Positions 36,038 to 45,603 of a stretch of 64,000 nucleotides of DNA are shown here, piece after piece. A model generated the notes under the pieces. It was not told the origin of the DNA. It saw only the letters and a program-made list of their open reading frames with translations, and made no database searches. The position numbers were made by a program, and so were the translations under genes. This DNA comes from CBDUEF01 sp018063485. GTDB lineage: Bacteria; Pseudomonadota; Alphaproteobacteria; Rhodobacterales; Rhodobacteraceae. Position 1 is the first letter of the stretch, and each line of letters starts with the position of its first letter. The DNA is taken from assembly GCA_037045435.1 (NCBI GenBank), contig JBAOID010000018.1:124001-188000 (forward strand), written 5' to 3'.

Positions 36038-38314
36038 ATGACGCGCTTTGCCGCCCCTATTGCCGAGCAGATCTGGGACATGAAATATCGCTTCAAGGCG
36101 CAGGACGGCACCGCGATTGATGGCACGGTTGAAGATAGCTGGCGCCGAATCGCCCGGGCCTTGGCCGTGGTTGAGAAAGACCCGGCGCATTGGGAAAGCC
36201 AGTTTTACGGTGCTTTGGAGGATTTCAAATTCCTGCCAGCGGGTCGGATCACATCGGGTGCTGGCACTGGCCGCGCGGTGACGTTGTTCAACTGTTTTGT
36301 CATGGGCACGATCCCAGACGATATGGGGGGTATTTTTGACGGGCTGAAAGAGGCCGCCTTGACCATGCAGCAGGGCGGGGGAATCGGCTATGATTTCTCG
36401 ACCATCCGGCCAAGGGGTGCGGAAGTGAAGGGCGTGGCCGCCGATGCCTCGGGGCCTTTGAGCTTCATGGACGTGTGGGATGCGATGTGCCGCACAATCA
36501 TGTCGGCGGGGTCGCGCAGGGGGGCCATGATGGCGACGATGCGCTGCGATCATCCCGATATCGAGGCTTTTATCGAGGCCAAGAAAGACCCCGCCCGGCT
36601 GCGGATGTTCAATCTGTCGGTTCTGGTTAGCGATGCTTTCATGGCGGCGGTCAAGGCGGACGGGGTTTGGGAGCTTGCCTTCGCGGGCAAAGTTTACAAA
36701 ACCCTGCAAGCGCGCGATCTTTGGGCGCGGATCATGCGCAATACCTATGATTTTGCCGAGCCGGGGGTGATTTTCATCGACCGGATCAATGCGGCGAACA
36801 ACCTCAATTATTGCGAGGTGATTGCGGCGACCAACCCCTGCGGTGAGCAGCCTTTGCCGCCCTATGGCGCCTGTTTGCTGGGCAGTATCAACCTGCCGAC
36901 TTTGGTAACGGGGGCGTTTTCCAGTAAGGCGGCGCTGGACACTGCGTCACTGGAAAATCTGGTGCGGCTGGCTGTGCGGATGATGGATAATGTGGTGGAC
37001 GCCAGCCGCTTTCCGCTGCCCGAACAGGCGGCCGAGGCAAAGGCCAAGCGGCGGATCGGCCTGGGCGTGACTGGGCTGGCGGATGCGCTGTTGATGCTGG
37101 GGTTGCGCTATGGCTCCAAGGAGGCGGCCGCGCAGACCGAAGCCTGGATGAAAGCGATTGCGCGGGCGTCTTATCTGGCGTCGGTCGATCTGGCGCAGGA
37201 AAAGGGGGCTTTCCCGCTGTTTGAGGCCAAGGGCTATCTGGCTTCGGGCAATATGATGCAGATGGACGCGGATGTGCGTGACGCAGTTGCCAAGCACGGC
37301 ATCCGCAATGCGCTGCTGACCTCGATCGCGCCTACGGGGACGATCAGCCTCTATGCGGGCAATGTAAGTTCGGGGATCGAGCCGGTTTTCGCCTATGCCT
37401 ACACCCGCAAAGTGCTGCAAAAGGATGGCTCGCGCACCGAGGAAGAGGTGGTCGATTACGCCGTGCGGCTCTGGCGCGAGATGTATGGCGAGCGCGCCTT
37501 GCCGGATTATTTCGTGAACGCCCAAACTCTGCCGCCGATGGATCATGTGCGGATGCAGGCGGCGGCGCAGAAATGGGTGGACAGCTCGATTTCAAAAACC
37601 ATCAACTGCCCGGAAGATATCAGTTTTGATGATTTCCAGCAGGTCTATATGGCGGCTTGGGATCAGGGCTGCAAAGGCTGCACAACCTACCGCCCCAATG
37701 ATGTGACAGGCTCGGTGCTGACGGTTTCCGAGGCGAGCGAAAAGGTTCCAGCCGAGGCACCTGCTCAGATGCGCGATGCTGAGGTGGTTTATCTGTCAGA
37801 ACCGCTGGACCGACCGGCAGCACTTGAGGGGCAGACCTATAAGGTGAAATGGCCGGGCTCGGAACACGCGCTTTACATCACCATCAACGATATCATCATC
37901 TCGGGTCACCGTCGCCCGTTCGAGGTGTTCATCAACTCGAAAAACATGGAGCATTTCGCCTGGACGGTGGCACTGACCCGGATGATTTCGGCGGTTTTCC
38001 GGCGCGGAGGGGATATTTCCTTTGTGGTGGAAGAGCTGAAAGCGGTGTTCGATCCGCGCGGCGGGGCGTGGGTGCAGGGGCAATATATCCCTTCGATTCT
38101 GGCGGCCATCGGCGGGGTGATCGAGCGGCATCTGGTTTCAATCGGCTTTATCGAAGGTGAGGGGATGGGGTTGAAATCCGATCCACGCGCCGAAGTGATC
38201 GCCATCGGTGGCGCGCCACGGGGCAAAGCCTGCCCTGGCTGCGGCGGCTACCAGATGCGGATGGTCGAGGGATGCATGACCTGCGGATCGTGCGGGCACT
38301 CCAAATGCGGATGA
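36038..38314 (+). CDS. nrdJ: Adenosylcobalamin-dependent (class II) ribonucleotide reductase
   Basis: A 758-aa class II enzyme that makes deoxyribonucleotides without oxygen dependence, using coenzyme B12. Family motifs: FLPAGRITSGAG, QQGGGIGYDFSTIRPRGAEV, NLNYCEVIAATNPCGEQPLPPYGAC (active-site Cys and Glu), TSIAPTGTISLYAGN and SKTINCP. The C-terminus has a four-cysteine zinc-ribbon-like end (CPGCGGYQMRM, CMTCGSCGHSKC). ATG 36038 has AAAGGAA upstream. I see no cobalamin riboswitch in the 124-base leader and no NrdR box. Confidence 0.94.
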   Translation: MTRFAAPIAEQIWDMKYRFKAQDGTAIDGTVEDSWRRIARALAVVEKDPAHWESQFYGALEDFKFLPAGRITSGAGTGRAVTLFNCFVMGTIPDDMGGIFDGLKEAALTMQQGGGIGYDFSTIRPRGAEVKGVAADASGPLSFMDVWDAMCRTIMSAGSRRGAMMATMRCDHPDIEAFIEAKKDPARLRMFNLSVLVSDAFMAAVKADGVWELAFAGKVYKTLQARDLWARIMRNTYDFAEPGVIFIDRINAANNLNYCEVIAATNPCGEQPLPPYGACLLGSINLPTLVTGAFSSKAALDTASLENLVRLAVRMMDNVVDASRFPLPEQAAEAKAKRRIGLGVTGLADALLMLGLRYGSKEAAAQTEAWMKAIARASYLASVDLAQEKGAFPLFEAKGYLASGNMMQMDADVRDAVAKHGIRNALLTSIAPTGTISLYAGNVSSGIEPVFAYAYTRKVLQKDGSRTEEEVVDYAVRLWREMYGERALPDYFVNAQTLPPMDHVRMQAAAQKWVDSSISKTINCPEDISFDDFQQVYMAAWDQGCKGCTTYRPNDVTGSVLTVSEASEKVPAEAPAQMRDAEVVYLSEPLDRPAALEGQTYKVKWPGSEHALYITINDIIISGHRRPFEVFINSKNMEHFAWTVALTRMISAVFRRGGDISFVVEELKAVFDPRGGAWVQGQYIPSILAAIGGVIERHLVSIGFIEGEGMGLKSDPRAEVIAIGGAPRGKACPGCGGYQMRMVEGCMTCGSCGHSKCG

Positions 38315-38543
38315 GGTTGGAGCCGGTTTTGCCAATCGCCTTGAGGCTTGCCCCTTTCTGAACCGCACCGGGACCGCGGCTTTCTGGCGCGAAGGGGGCT
38401 TGGCAAAGGCGAACCTGCGTCCAACTGCTGGCAGTTTTTCGCCCAATGCCCGGCCAGGTCGGCAAGCTCTGGCTGGATGCCTGGCCCTGTGTCACATCAT
38501 GCTGCGTGCAATTCCCTCGCCTGCCGTTCCCGCGAGTGGCAAA
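38315..38543. other. Intergenic region nrdJ to hydroxyproline cluster
   Basis: A 229-base stretch between the nrdJ stop and the convergent end of the hydroxyproline operon. Short frames exist on both strands, but none has a start with a ribosome site or a recognisable product, and I see no clear terminator with a T-run. Confidence 0.5.
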
Positions 38544-39572
38544 CTACCTTGCGCCCCAGGTGTCGGAAAGCCGATAGCCCTGTGGCCAGGGATCAGACGG
38601 GTCAAGCATATGTTGATGGATCCCGGTGACCCAGGCCCGCCCGGAAATCTCGGGGTAAATGGCGGGCAGATCGCCCACTTTGGTTTCGCCCAAAATCCGC
38701 CCGGTAAAGGTGGAGCCGATCAGCGACACGGCTGTCAGACTGTCGCCTATCGCCATCTGCCCCCGCGCATGCAGCACCGCCATCCGTGCCGAAAGGGCGG
38801 TGCCGGTGGGTGAGCGGTCAACCTTGCCGGGCTGGATCGCCACTGCCGCACCGGCGCGAAGACCCCGTTCGTCGCGCGTCACTGCCCCTGCGAACAGGCA
38901 AAAGGAAAAATGCCGCCAATCGGGATTTTCCGGGTGATGAAACCGCAGCGCTGCATTGGCCGCATTGGTGATGCGCACCCCAAGGCGGGCGATGTCATGC
39001 GCCTCATCCGCCACCAGCTTCAATCCCATCGCAGCGGCGTCCACCATCACGAAACTGTCGCCGCCAAAAGCGGTGTCCACCGTCAAAGTGCCTAGGCCCT
39101 CGACCTCAAGGCTTAGATCCAGTTGCGCCGCGAAACTTGGCAGGTTTTGTACGAAAATCCGCTCCGCCTTGCCATTTCGACACTCCGCCCGCACCTTTAC
39201 CAAGCCACCGGGTGCCTCCAGCAGCATTTCGGTCACCGGTTCCACCATCGGTACAATGCCGCTATCCAGCAAAACCGTTGCCACGCAGATCGAGTTTGAA
39301 CCCGACATCGGGGGCGTATCCTCGGGCTCCATGATGATGAATGCCGCATCGGCGCGTGGGTCTTTGGGCGGCACCAACAGGTTCACATGGCGAAAAACGC
39401 CACCGCGCGGTTCGTTCAAGACGAAGTTGCGCAGGGTTTGATCTTGCGCGATCCAGCGGCTTTGCGCCCAGATCGTATCGCCGGGCGGAGGGGCCACGCC
39501 GCCCACGATCACATCCCCCACTTCGCCCTCGGCATGGGCGGATATCACATGAATGGTCTTGGTGCTGCGCAT
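38544..39572 (-). CDS. Proline racemase-family enzyme, likely trans-3-hydroxy-L-proline dehydratase (Ser/Thr type)
   Basis: A 342-aa member of the proline racemase superfamily. The first catalytic position, Cys in racemases (MCGHG), is Ser here: PPMSGSNSICVATVLLDSG. The second, normally Cys, is Thr: VDRSPTGTALSARMAVLHARG. A Thr at the second place is the known mark of trans-3-hydroxy-L-proline dehydratases; the Ser at the first makes the pair unusual. The predicted product would be pyrroline-2-carboxylate, reduced to proline by the enzyme at 48254. It is the last gene of the operon and starts one base after the aconitase-X stop. Confidence 0.8.
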   Translation of the reverse strand: MRSTKTIHVISAHAEGEVGDVIVGGVAPPPGDTIWAQSRWIAQDQTLRNFVLNEPRGGVFRHVNLLVPPKDPRADAAFIIMEPEDTPPMSGSNSICVATVLLDSGIVPMVEPVTEMLLEAPGGLVKVRAECRNGKAERIFVQNLPSFAAQLDLSLEVEGLGTLTVDTAFGGDSFVMVDAAAMGLKLVADEAHDIARLGVRITNAANAALRFHHPENPDWRHFSFCLFAGAVTRDERGLRAGAAVAIQPGKVDRSPTGTALSARMAVLHARGQMAIGDSLTAVSLIGSTFTGRILGETKVGDLPAIYPEISGRAWVTGIHQHMLDPSDPWPQGYRLSDTWGAR

Positions 39573-39573
39573 C

Positions 39574-41253
39574 TTATGCCTCTTTCAACCAGTTTGGCGC
39601 GCCAGCCGGGGCCAGCCCGCTGCGCGCTGTTTGCACGCAATCGGCCAATGACCCAAAGCGCACCGCGCGGCCTGACAGGCCCGGAGCGTAATGGGCGTAT
39701 TTGCCGGAATTGGTCATCAATGTCTGTGCCTTGGGCGGCAACAGCGGCTCGGTGATCGAACACCAGCAGATGTCGGGGATCACTTGCACCCCGAACTCCT
39801 CCAGCCGCGCCAGAGTGCCGTCAGTGCGAATCCCGGCCAGCACGTTCTGGCCCACTGTCACAATAACTGCGGTGTCCTTGGCCCGATGCCCCTTGGCCAG
39901 ATCGGCCAGGGCGTGACATTCTGTCAGCGAAAAATGGGGGCTGCCAAAGGCTACCAGATCAATCGCTTGCGGCCCGGTGTTCAACTCGGCCCAGACGCGG
40001 GCAAGGTCAGCGCGGGTGACAGTCACGCCATCGGCAGGCAGCGCAAAATCCGCAGCCTCGGGCGTGATCCCCGCCACATGCAGCATCGGTGCCGCAGAGG
40101 TGGTGCCAAAGGCCGCGCACATCGCCTTGAGATCATCATTGCTTGGATGCGTTGCCTCAAGCCCGGTCAATATCGGGATACGGTCGGGCGCAAGCTGACC
40201 CGCGATATAGCCCAGCATCGGCCAAAGCGACTCATCATGGCCGGTTGGCAGTTCAATTTGCAGACGGCGACGCGGCGCGCGATCTTGTTGCAGATAAACC
40301 CCCGACAAAGGCGCGCGGCCTGTCATCGCAATGAACAGATCAAGGTAATCGGGGTGCTTCACCGTGCGCGCGGCCAGCACGGTGTTGGCATAAATCACCG
40401 CATTGGATTCTGACCAGCCGATATTGTCACCCGCAACCGGTGCAGTCTCCAAAAGATAAGGCGCACAGGTAAACGTGGGTCGTGCGCCCATCTTGACATA
40501 GGCATCGGCCAGCCGCGCCGCGCGCAGGCCGAAATCGGGGGCAACGCCCTGCTTGCGCCAATTGCCATGATCGACGGAAATCGCGTTCATCGTCGTGGGG
40601 ATGCAGACCTGCCCGCCCATCTGCGCCATGGTTTCGGCAAAACGCAGGTTGGCGGTATTGGCGAGGATACAGCCGTCGATATGGCCTTGGATTACATCAA
40701 CCAATGTGGTCGCACCCTGCAAGGCTGCCATGGCGCAGATCACCTCCATCGCAATCCGCCGTGCCGGGCCATCCTCGCCGCGCAGCATGGCAAGGTCACG
40801 GGGCGACAAATCCAGCGCCGCCACGGGCAAAGCCGCAAGGGGCAAAGCTACCCCATCCGCGATCAAGGCATTACCGGTTACCTCGGCGCTTTTCGCCGCC
40901 GCAACCACCGCAAAATCCGCTGCCGCCAGCCGCAGCACCGGCACGGGCCGCTCAAACATCCGCCCCGCGATCAGGGCCCCCAAAGTTACCACATCCTCGG
41001 GTTCGCGAAACACGAAAGCCGCAGGGGCCAGGCCGTTCAAAGCCAGATCAAGCATCACCCCGCTGCCGCTGCACGATCCGCGCGTGGTGGGCATCACCAG
41101 CACCCGGCCCGAAATCGACTGGCCGCACAATGGGTGATGCGCGTCAATCACGATCCCGGTCAGCGGATCAACCCCGCCCCAGAACGACAGCCCTTCATCC
41201 GTGGCCAGAACCGCCCCCGATGCAACGCCGGGGATGATCGCCTGGCGGTTCAT
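39574..41253 (-). CDS. Aconitase X (AcnX), probable cis-3-hydroxy-L-proline dehydratase, single-chain form
   Basis: A 559-aa protein joining the AcnX swivel ('small') domain (residues about 1-130; DAHHPLCGQSISGRVLVMPTTRGSCSGSGVMLDLAL) to the large catalytic domain (ALQGATTLVDVIQGHIDGCILA, IPTTMNAISVDHGNW, FTCAPYLLETAPVAGDNIGWSES). The large domain's cysteines, including TCAPYLL, and the C-terminal WCSITEPLLPP with its cysteine fit iron-sulfur or metal ligands of the family. In several bacteria the two parts are separate genes (HypX/HypY type). Its ATG overlaps the epimerase stop (ATGA). Context supports 3-hydroxyproline dehydration. Confidence 0.85.
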   Translation of the reverse strand: MNRQAIIPGVASGAVLATDEGLSFWGGVDPLTGIVIDAHHPLCGQSISGRVLVMPTTRGSCSGSGVMLDLALNGLAPAAFVFREPEDVVTLGALIAGRMFERPVPVLRLAAADFAVVAAAKSAEVTGNALIADGVALPLAALPVAALDLSPRDLAMLRGEDGPARRIAMEVICAMAALQGATTLVDVIQGHIDGCILANTANLRFAETMAQMGGQVCIPTTMNAISVDHGNWRKQGVAPDFGLRAARLADAYVKMGARPTFTCAPYLLETAPVAGDNIGWSESNAVIYANTVLAARTVKHPDYLDLFIAMTGRAPLSGVYLQQDRAPRRRLQIELPTGHDESLWPMLGYIAGQLAPDRIPILTGLEATHPSNDDLKAMCAAFGTTSAAPMLHVAGITPEAADFALPADGVTVTRADLARVWAELNTGPQAIDLVAFGSPHFSLTECHALADLAKGHRAKDTAVIVTVGQNVLAGIRTDGTLARLEEFGVQVIPDICWCSITEPLLPPKAQTLMTNSGKYAHYAPGLSGRAVRFGSLADCVQTARSGLAPAGAPNWLKEA

Positions 41254-42252
41254 TTCACCACGAAGCCATGGGCAAAGGGGTCGCGGTCGTCGATGAAGAT
41301 GGTGTTGATCCCGGTCACCCGCGCCCATCCGGCGATGGACGGGATGATGGCGGGCTTGCCAGCCACTGTCGTTGCCGCTTCGACCCGGCCTTTGAACAGC
41401 GATGCCGATGATGCTTTCATGCACGAAATCATCGCCGACGGCCAGCTTGCCCTTGGCCGCCAATTGCGCCATCCGCGACGAGGTGCCGGTGCCACAGGGC
41501 GAGCGGTCAATCGCCTTGTCGCCATAGAGCACCGCATTGCGGCCATGCGCCTGCGGATCGCGCGGCGCCCCGGTCCACAAGATATGCGACAGCCCGCAAA
41601 TCGCAGGCTTCTCGGGGTGGATGAATTCATATTTGGCGTTCAAGGCATCGCGCAGCTTGCGGCCCAGATGCACCAACTCGCCCGCCGAATAATCGGCCAT
41701 GTCGCGGAAATTCTTTTGCGGATCGACAATGGCATAGAAATTCCCGCCATAGGATACATCGACCACAATCTCGCCCATGCCTTCCACTTCGGCCGTCAGC
41801 CCTTCGGAATGGAGAAAGCCCGGCACGTTTGTCAGCCGTACTTCCTCGATAAAGCGCCCTTCCTGCCGGTAGGTCACATCAACCCGCCCCGCAGGCGTAT
41901 CAAGCCGCAACATGCCGGGTGTGGCCGGACGGATCAACCCGTTTTCCAGCGCAATCGTCACCGTGCCGATGGTGCCATGCCCGCACATCGGCAAACAACC
42001 GGAGGTCTCGATGAACAGCACCGCCACATCGCAATCGTCGCGCGTTGGCGGGAACAGGATCGAGCCTGACATCTGATCATGGCCGCGCGGCTCGAACATC
42101 AGGCCGGTGCGGATCCAGTCGAATTCAGCCAGAAAATGCGCGCGTTTCTCCAGCATGGTCTCGCCGCGCAGCATCGGCGCGCCGCCTGTCACAAGGCGAA
42201 CCGGGTTGCCGCAGGTGTGGCCGTCAATGCAGGGGAAGGTGTATTGAGTCAT
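41250..42252 (-). CDS. 4-hydroxyproline 2-epimerase, one frame break
   Basis: Converts trans-4-hydroxy-L-proline to cis-4-hydroxy-D-proline. It starts MTQYTFPCIDGHTCGNPVRLV and has both catalytic cysteines, in GCLPMCGHGTIGTV and in IDRSPCGTGTSSRMAQ. Near 41400 the frame slips by one base after HESIIG; the proper C-terminus (LFKGRVEAATTVAGKPAIIP... DPFAHGFVVK) continues in another frame to 41250. Bridged length is about 333 aa, normal. Without this correction the sequence would read as a false fusion with the downstream AcnX gene. Both ends overlap their neighbours as ATGA. Confidence 0.9.
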
Positions 42253-43484
42253 GATTGTCTCGTGAATCTGGCGGGGGAAAACGGGGAGAGATCTATCGAA
42301 GGCGTCTTGCCTGTCAACAGATCCGCAATGATTTCGGCGGTGCCTGCCGATTGCGTCAGGCCCAGATGGCCATGACCAAAGGCGCAGATCACATCGGGGT
42401 GGCCGGGCAGGGGGCCAAGCGCGGCCAGGCTGTCAGGCAGCGACGGCCGGAACCCCATCCATTGCACCCCGCCCGAGGTGTTCAGTCCCGGCAGGAACCG
42501 CGCGGCTTTGGTCAGCATGGCATCGGCGCGGGCGTAATTTGGCGGCAGGTTCAGCCCGCCCAACTCAACCGCCCCGCCGACCCGCAGGCCCGATGACAGT
42601 TTCGCGACCACAAACCCATGCCCGCCGAAGGTGATCTGGCAGCGCAAATCGAAAGCGCCGGGGGGCAGGGTGGTGTTATACCCGCGCTCGGTTTCCAGCG
42701 GGATTTTCACCCCTGCCGTGCGCGCCAGCAAATGCGAATACGCCCCTGCCGCCAGGACGACCGTGCCCTTGAACACCCCCGCCGAGGTTTCAACCCCACC
42801 GGCCACCAACTGCCGCGCCTCGGCGATGATGATCTCGCCGCCCGCTGCACGAAACACTTCGGCCAGGGACAGTGTGTAATCCTTGGGATCGGAAATCGAA
42901 TACCAGCCGGGGGTGAAGGTCGCATGGGTAAAGCGTGGGTGAAGCCCCGGTTGAATCCCGGCAATGGCATCGCCCTTCAGGTGGCGGAACTCGATGCCCT
43001 CTTCGGCGCGGGCAGCCCAGCCGGGCAAGGACTCCTTGAACTCGCGCTCGCCCTCATAAACCTGCAACTGCCCTTCACGGCGCAGCATCGGCTCAAGACC
43101 AACGCTGGCCAGGAACGGCTCCAGCGCCGCCTTGGACAGAGCCATCATCGCGGTTTGCGCCTTGGTCGAGGCACGCACCTGGGCAGGCCAGCTTGCCCGC
43201 CAGAATCGCAGCATCCAAGGTGCAATTTTCAGCGCATAACGCGGCGGCACCGACAGTGGCCCCAAAGGATCAAGCAGCCATTTCGGCGCCTGGCGAATGA
43301 TGCGAGGCGAGGCCAGTGGGAAGATATCGGTGAAGGCAAAAGCCCCGGCATTGCCTGCCGAAGCGCCTGCCGCCGGGCCTTCCCGGTCGATCACCTGCAC
43401 CCGCAAACCGCGTGCCTGTGCGGCAAGGGCCACCGACAGCCCAATCACCCCCGCGCCGACAACCACCACTGTGTCGGAGGCCAT
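42249..43484 (-). CDS. D-amino-acid (cis-4-hydroxy-D-proline) dehydrogenase, DadA/HypO-like
   Basis: A 411-aa flavoprotein with an N-terminal FAD site (VVVVGAGVIGLSVALAAQARG) and DadA-like C-terminal motifs (WMGFRPSLPDSLAALGPLPGHPDV, GHGHLGLTQSAGTAEIIADLL). In this cluster it most likely oxidises cis-4-hydroxy-D-proline to pyrroline-4-hydroxy-2-carboxylate, the substrate for the deaminase at 49461. The ATG at 43484 overlaps the ATPase stop; a GTG one codon upstream is possible. Confidence 0.88.
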   Translation of the reverse strand: MASDTVVVVGAGVIGLSVALAAQARGLRVQVIDREGPAAGASAGNAGAFAFTDIFPLASPRIIRQAPKWLLDPLGPLSVPPRYALKIAPWMLRFWRASWPAQVRASTKAQTAMMALSKAALEPFLASVGLEPMLRREGQLQVYEGEREFKESLPGWAARAEEGIEFRHLKGDAIAGIQPGLHPRFTHATFTPGWYSISDPKDYTLSLAEVFRAAGGEIIIAEARQLVAGGVETSAGVFKGTVVLAAGAYSHLLARTAGVKIPLETERGYNTTLPPGAFDLRCQITFGGHGFVVAKLSSGLRVGGAVELGGLNLPPNYARADAMLTKAARFLPGLNTSGGVQWMGFRPSLPDSLAALGPLPGHPDVICAFGHGHLGLTQSAGTAEIIADLLTGKTPSIDLSPFSPARFTRQS

Positions 43485-44206
43485 CACCGCACGCTCGACA
43501 GGAATTTCTTGGTTTCGGGGTGCTGTGGCGCGGTGAAAAACTGAGCCGGCGGCGCAATTTCGGCCATGATGCCCTGATGGAAAAACGCCACGCGATCAGA
43601 GACATCGCGCGCAAATCCCATCTCATGCGTCACGCAGATCATCGTCATGCCTTCATCGGCCAAGAGCTTGAGCGTATCGAGCACCTCACCCACAAGCTGC
43701 GGGTCCAGCGCCGAGGTTACCTCGTCAAACAGCATATAGCTTGGCGACATCGCCAGCGCGCGGGCAATCGCCATCCGCTGCTGCTGCCCGCCTGAAAGCC
43801 GCCCCGGATAGACCGCCAGCTTTTCACCCAAACCCACATGGGTCAGATGCTTGATGCCGATCTCATCAGCCTCGGCCTTGGCCATCCCCAACACCTTGCG
43901 CGGCGCAAGAGTGACGTTTTCCAACACCGTCAGATGTGGAAACGCGTTGAATTGCTGAAACACGATGCCGATCTTGCGACGCAGCTTGTTCAGATCGGTG
44001 GTCTTGGCATGAACCTCGATCCCATCAACCAAGATCTTGCCCGCGTTGATCGGCTCCAAGCCGTTGATACAGGTCAGCAGCGTTGATTTGCCCGAACCGG
44101 ACCCACCGATCACTGACACAACCTCGCCTTTTTTCACTGTCAGATCAATGCCTTTGAGAACCTCAAGCGGGCCAAAGGACTTACGGACGTTTTGTATCTC
44201 AATCAT
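43484..44206 (-). CDS. Polar amino-acid ABC transporter ATP-binding protein
   Basis: A 240-aa ABC ATPase of the polar amino acid class. Walker A GGSGSGKST, Q-loop FQQFNAFPHLTV, signature RLSGGQQQRMAIARALAM, Walker B YMLFDEVTSALDP and switch VTHEMGFARDV. ATG at 44206 overlaps the upstream permease by 8 bases. Energises uptake by the two permeases and the binding protein in this operon, for which hydroxyproline is the inferred solute. Confidence 0.92.
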   Translation of the reverse strand: MIEIQNVRKSFGPLEVLKGIDLTVKKGEVVSVIGGSGSGKSTLLTCINGLEPINAGKILVDGIEVHAKTTDLNKLRRKIGIVFQQFNAFPHLTVLENVTLAPRKVLGMAKAEADEIGIKHLTHVGLGEKLAVYPGRLSGGQQQRMAIARALAMSPSYMLFDEVTSALDPQLVGEVLDTLKLLADEGMTMICVTHEMGFARDVSDRVAFFHQGIMAEIAPPAQFFTAPQHPETKKFLSSVR

Positions 44207-44852
44207 TCTCGCGCCACCGTTTTTCAAGTTGGCCGCCCATGCGGGCAATTGGGAAGCTGATCAGGAAGTAGATGCCACCTGCGACTATCAGGATGAACAT
44301 CGGCTCTTGCAGCCTTGTGATCAGGGTTTGCGACTGTTTCAGCAACTCGAACACACCCAGCCAACCGACCAGCGCCGAGTCTTTCATCACCCCCAGCGTC
44401 AGCCCGATCCAGCTTGGCAAAGCCACCCGCAACGCCATCGGGAACACGATATGGGTCATATCCTGCCCCCAGGTCAGCCCCAGGGAGCGCGCCGCGCGTC
44501 GGGTGACCATCGGCACCGCATCAATCGCCCCGCGCACGATTTCGGTGCAATAGGCCGAAGTGTAAAGCGCAAGCACGATGCAAGACGTGGTGAAGGGTGG
44601 CATGTTCAGCCCGGCAATCGCCTGAAACGCATTGGCGATAACCAGTTGAAACAGCAAGGGAACCGAACGGAAAACGTCCAGCACAAAGGTAAGTGGCAGG
44701 GCGGCCCATGGGCTGATCTGCGCGCGGATCACACCAAAGGCCAGCCCCATCAAGGTGCCTCCGGTCACGGCGAAAAAAGTCACTGCCAAGGTCATTCCGG
44801 CACCTTTGGCCAGAAGCATCAGGTCGCTGAGGGTAAGTGCGGTGTTAAACAT
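44199..44852 (-). CDS. Amino-acid ABC transporter permease (second)
   Basis: A 217-aa HisM/GlnP-type permease with about five membrane segments. The EAA loop is seen in AARSLGLTWGQDMTHIVFPMALRVALPSW. The typical SVPLLFQLVIANAF and YTSAYCTEIVRGAIDAVP segments are present. ATG at 44852 is preferred over a longer frame. Only ten bases separate it from the first permease. Confidence 0.9.
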   Translation of the reverse strand: MFNTALTLSDLMLLAKGAGMTLAVTFFAVTGGTLMGLAFGVIRAQISPWAALPLTFVLDVFRSVPLLFQLVIANAFQAIAGLNMPPFTTSCIVLALYTSAYCTEIVRGAIDAVPMVTRRAARSLGLTWGQDMTHIVFPMALRVALPSWIGLTLGVMKDSALVGWLGVFELLKQSQTLITRLQEPMFILIVAGGIYFLISFPIARMGGQLEKRWREND

Positions 44853-44862
44853 GCCGATCCCC

Positions 44863-45535
44863 TCAATACCGGAACAGACGCGAGGCCAGCAGCCTTGCGC
44901 CAAGTGTGACGATTTTGGCGATCACATAGTAGATCACCGCAGCCAAAGCGAAGAATTCAAAGGTGCGGAAACTGCGCACATTCAGATCCTGCGTGATCCC
45001 TGCCAGATCGGTGTTCATGCCCACTGTCACACCCAGCGAGGTCATCAAAATCGCCCAAACCATCTGATTCTGTGGTCGGCAAAAACGCGATGCGGAACAT
45101 CTGCGGCATCACGATCAGCCTGAACGCCTGCACTTGCCCCATCCCCAGCGAGCGCGCTGCCCGCACCTGGGTTTGAGGAATGGCCCGCAGCGCGCCACGA
45201 AAGGTTTCGGCCAGATAGCCCGCATTGTTGAAAATGATCCCGATCAGCAAAGACAGATAGGGGCTGAGATGAATGCCGAAAGTGCCCAATCCGAAATGCG
45301 CCATATAGATCTGAAACAGCGCTGGCGTGTTGCGCGCAACCTCAACCCAAGCCGTTGCCGGAGCGTTCAACCAACGTGATTTCGAGTTGCGCCCAAGTGC
45401 CAGAAACACTGCCAGAGCAATCCCGATCAGCATCGAAAGAACCGAGATCTGAAGGGTGACGACCGCACCATCCAGCATCTGCGGCAAGGCGCGCAGGGCT
45501 TGGCGCCATTGGAAAGTATAATTGAACATCGACAT
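44863..45535 (-). CDS. Amino-acid ABC transporter permease (first), one frame break
   Basis: A HisQ/GlnP-type permease of about 224 aa: LDGAVVTLQISVLSMLIGIALAVFLALG, RNTPALFQIYMAHFGLG and the EAA loop ARSLGMGQVQAFRLIVMPQMFRIAFLP. Near 45070 one base is out of place in CACAGAATCAG; the expected NQMVWAILMTSLG then continues in another frame to the C-terminus (IAKIVTLGARLLASRLFRY). Partner of the permease at 44199. Confidence 0.85.
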
Positions 45536-45556
45536 CCTATGGCTGGAGTCATTTCA

Positions 45557-45582
45557 TTCAGGGGACCAAAAGGCCCCCTGAA
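45557..45582 (-). other. Stem-loop between binding-protein and permease genes
   Basis: TTCAGGGG and CCCCTGAA form a perfect 8-bp stem around a 10-base loop in the 68-base gap. Such structures after a binding-protein gene commonly raise its message level over that of the permeases; that role is inferred. Confidence 0.6.
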
Positions 45583-45603
45583 CTTGTCAGGTAAGATGCG
45601 CGA

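Noticed and set aside
38315..38543. Short frames in the gap after nrdJ on both strands
   Set aside because: No ribosome site, no recognisable product, biased composition; treated as intergenic.
39574..42252. A continuous 892-codon frame that would fuse 4-hydroxyproline epimerase to aconitase X
   Set aside because: The epimerase C-terminus is in another frame after about 41400 and stops at 41250, overlapping the AcnX ATG. The apparent fusion results from a one-base slip.
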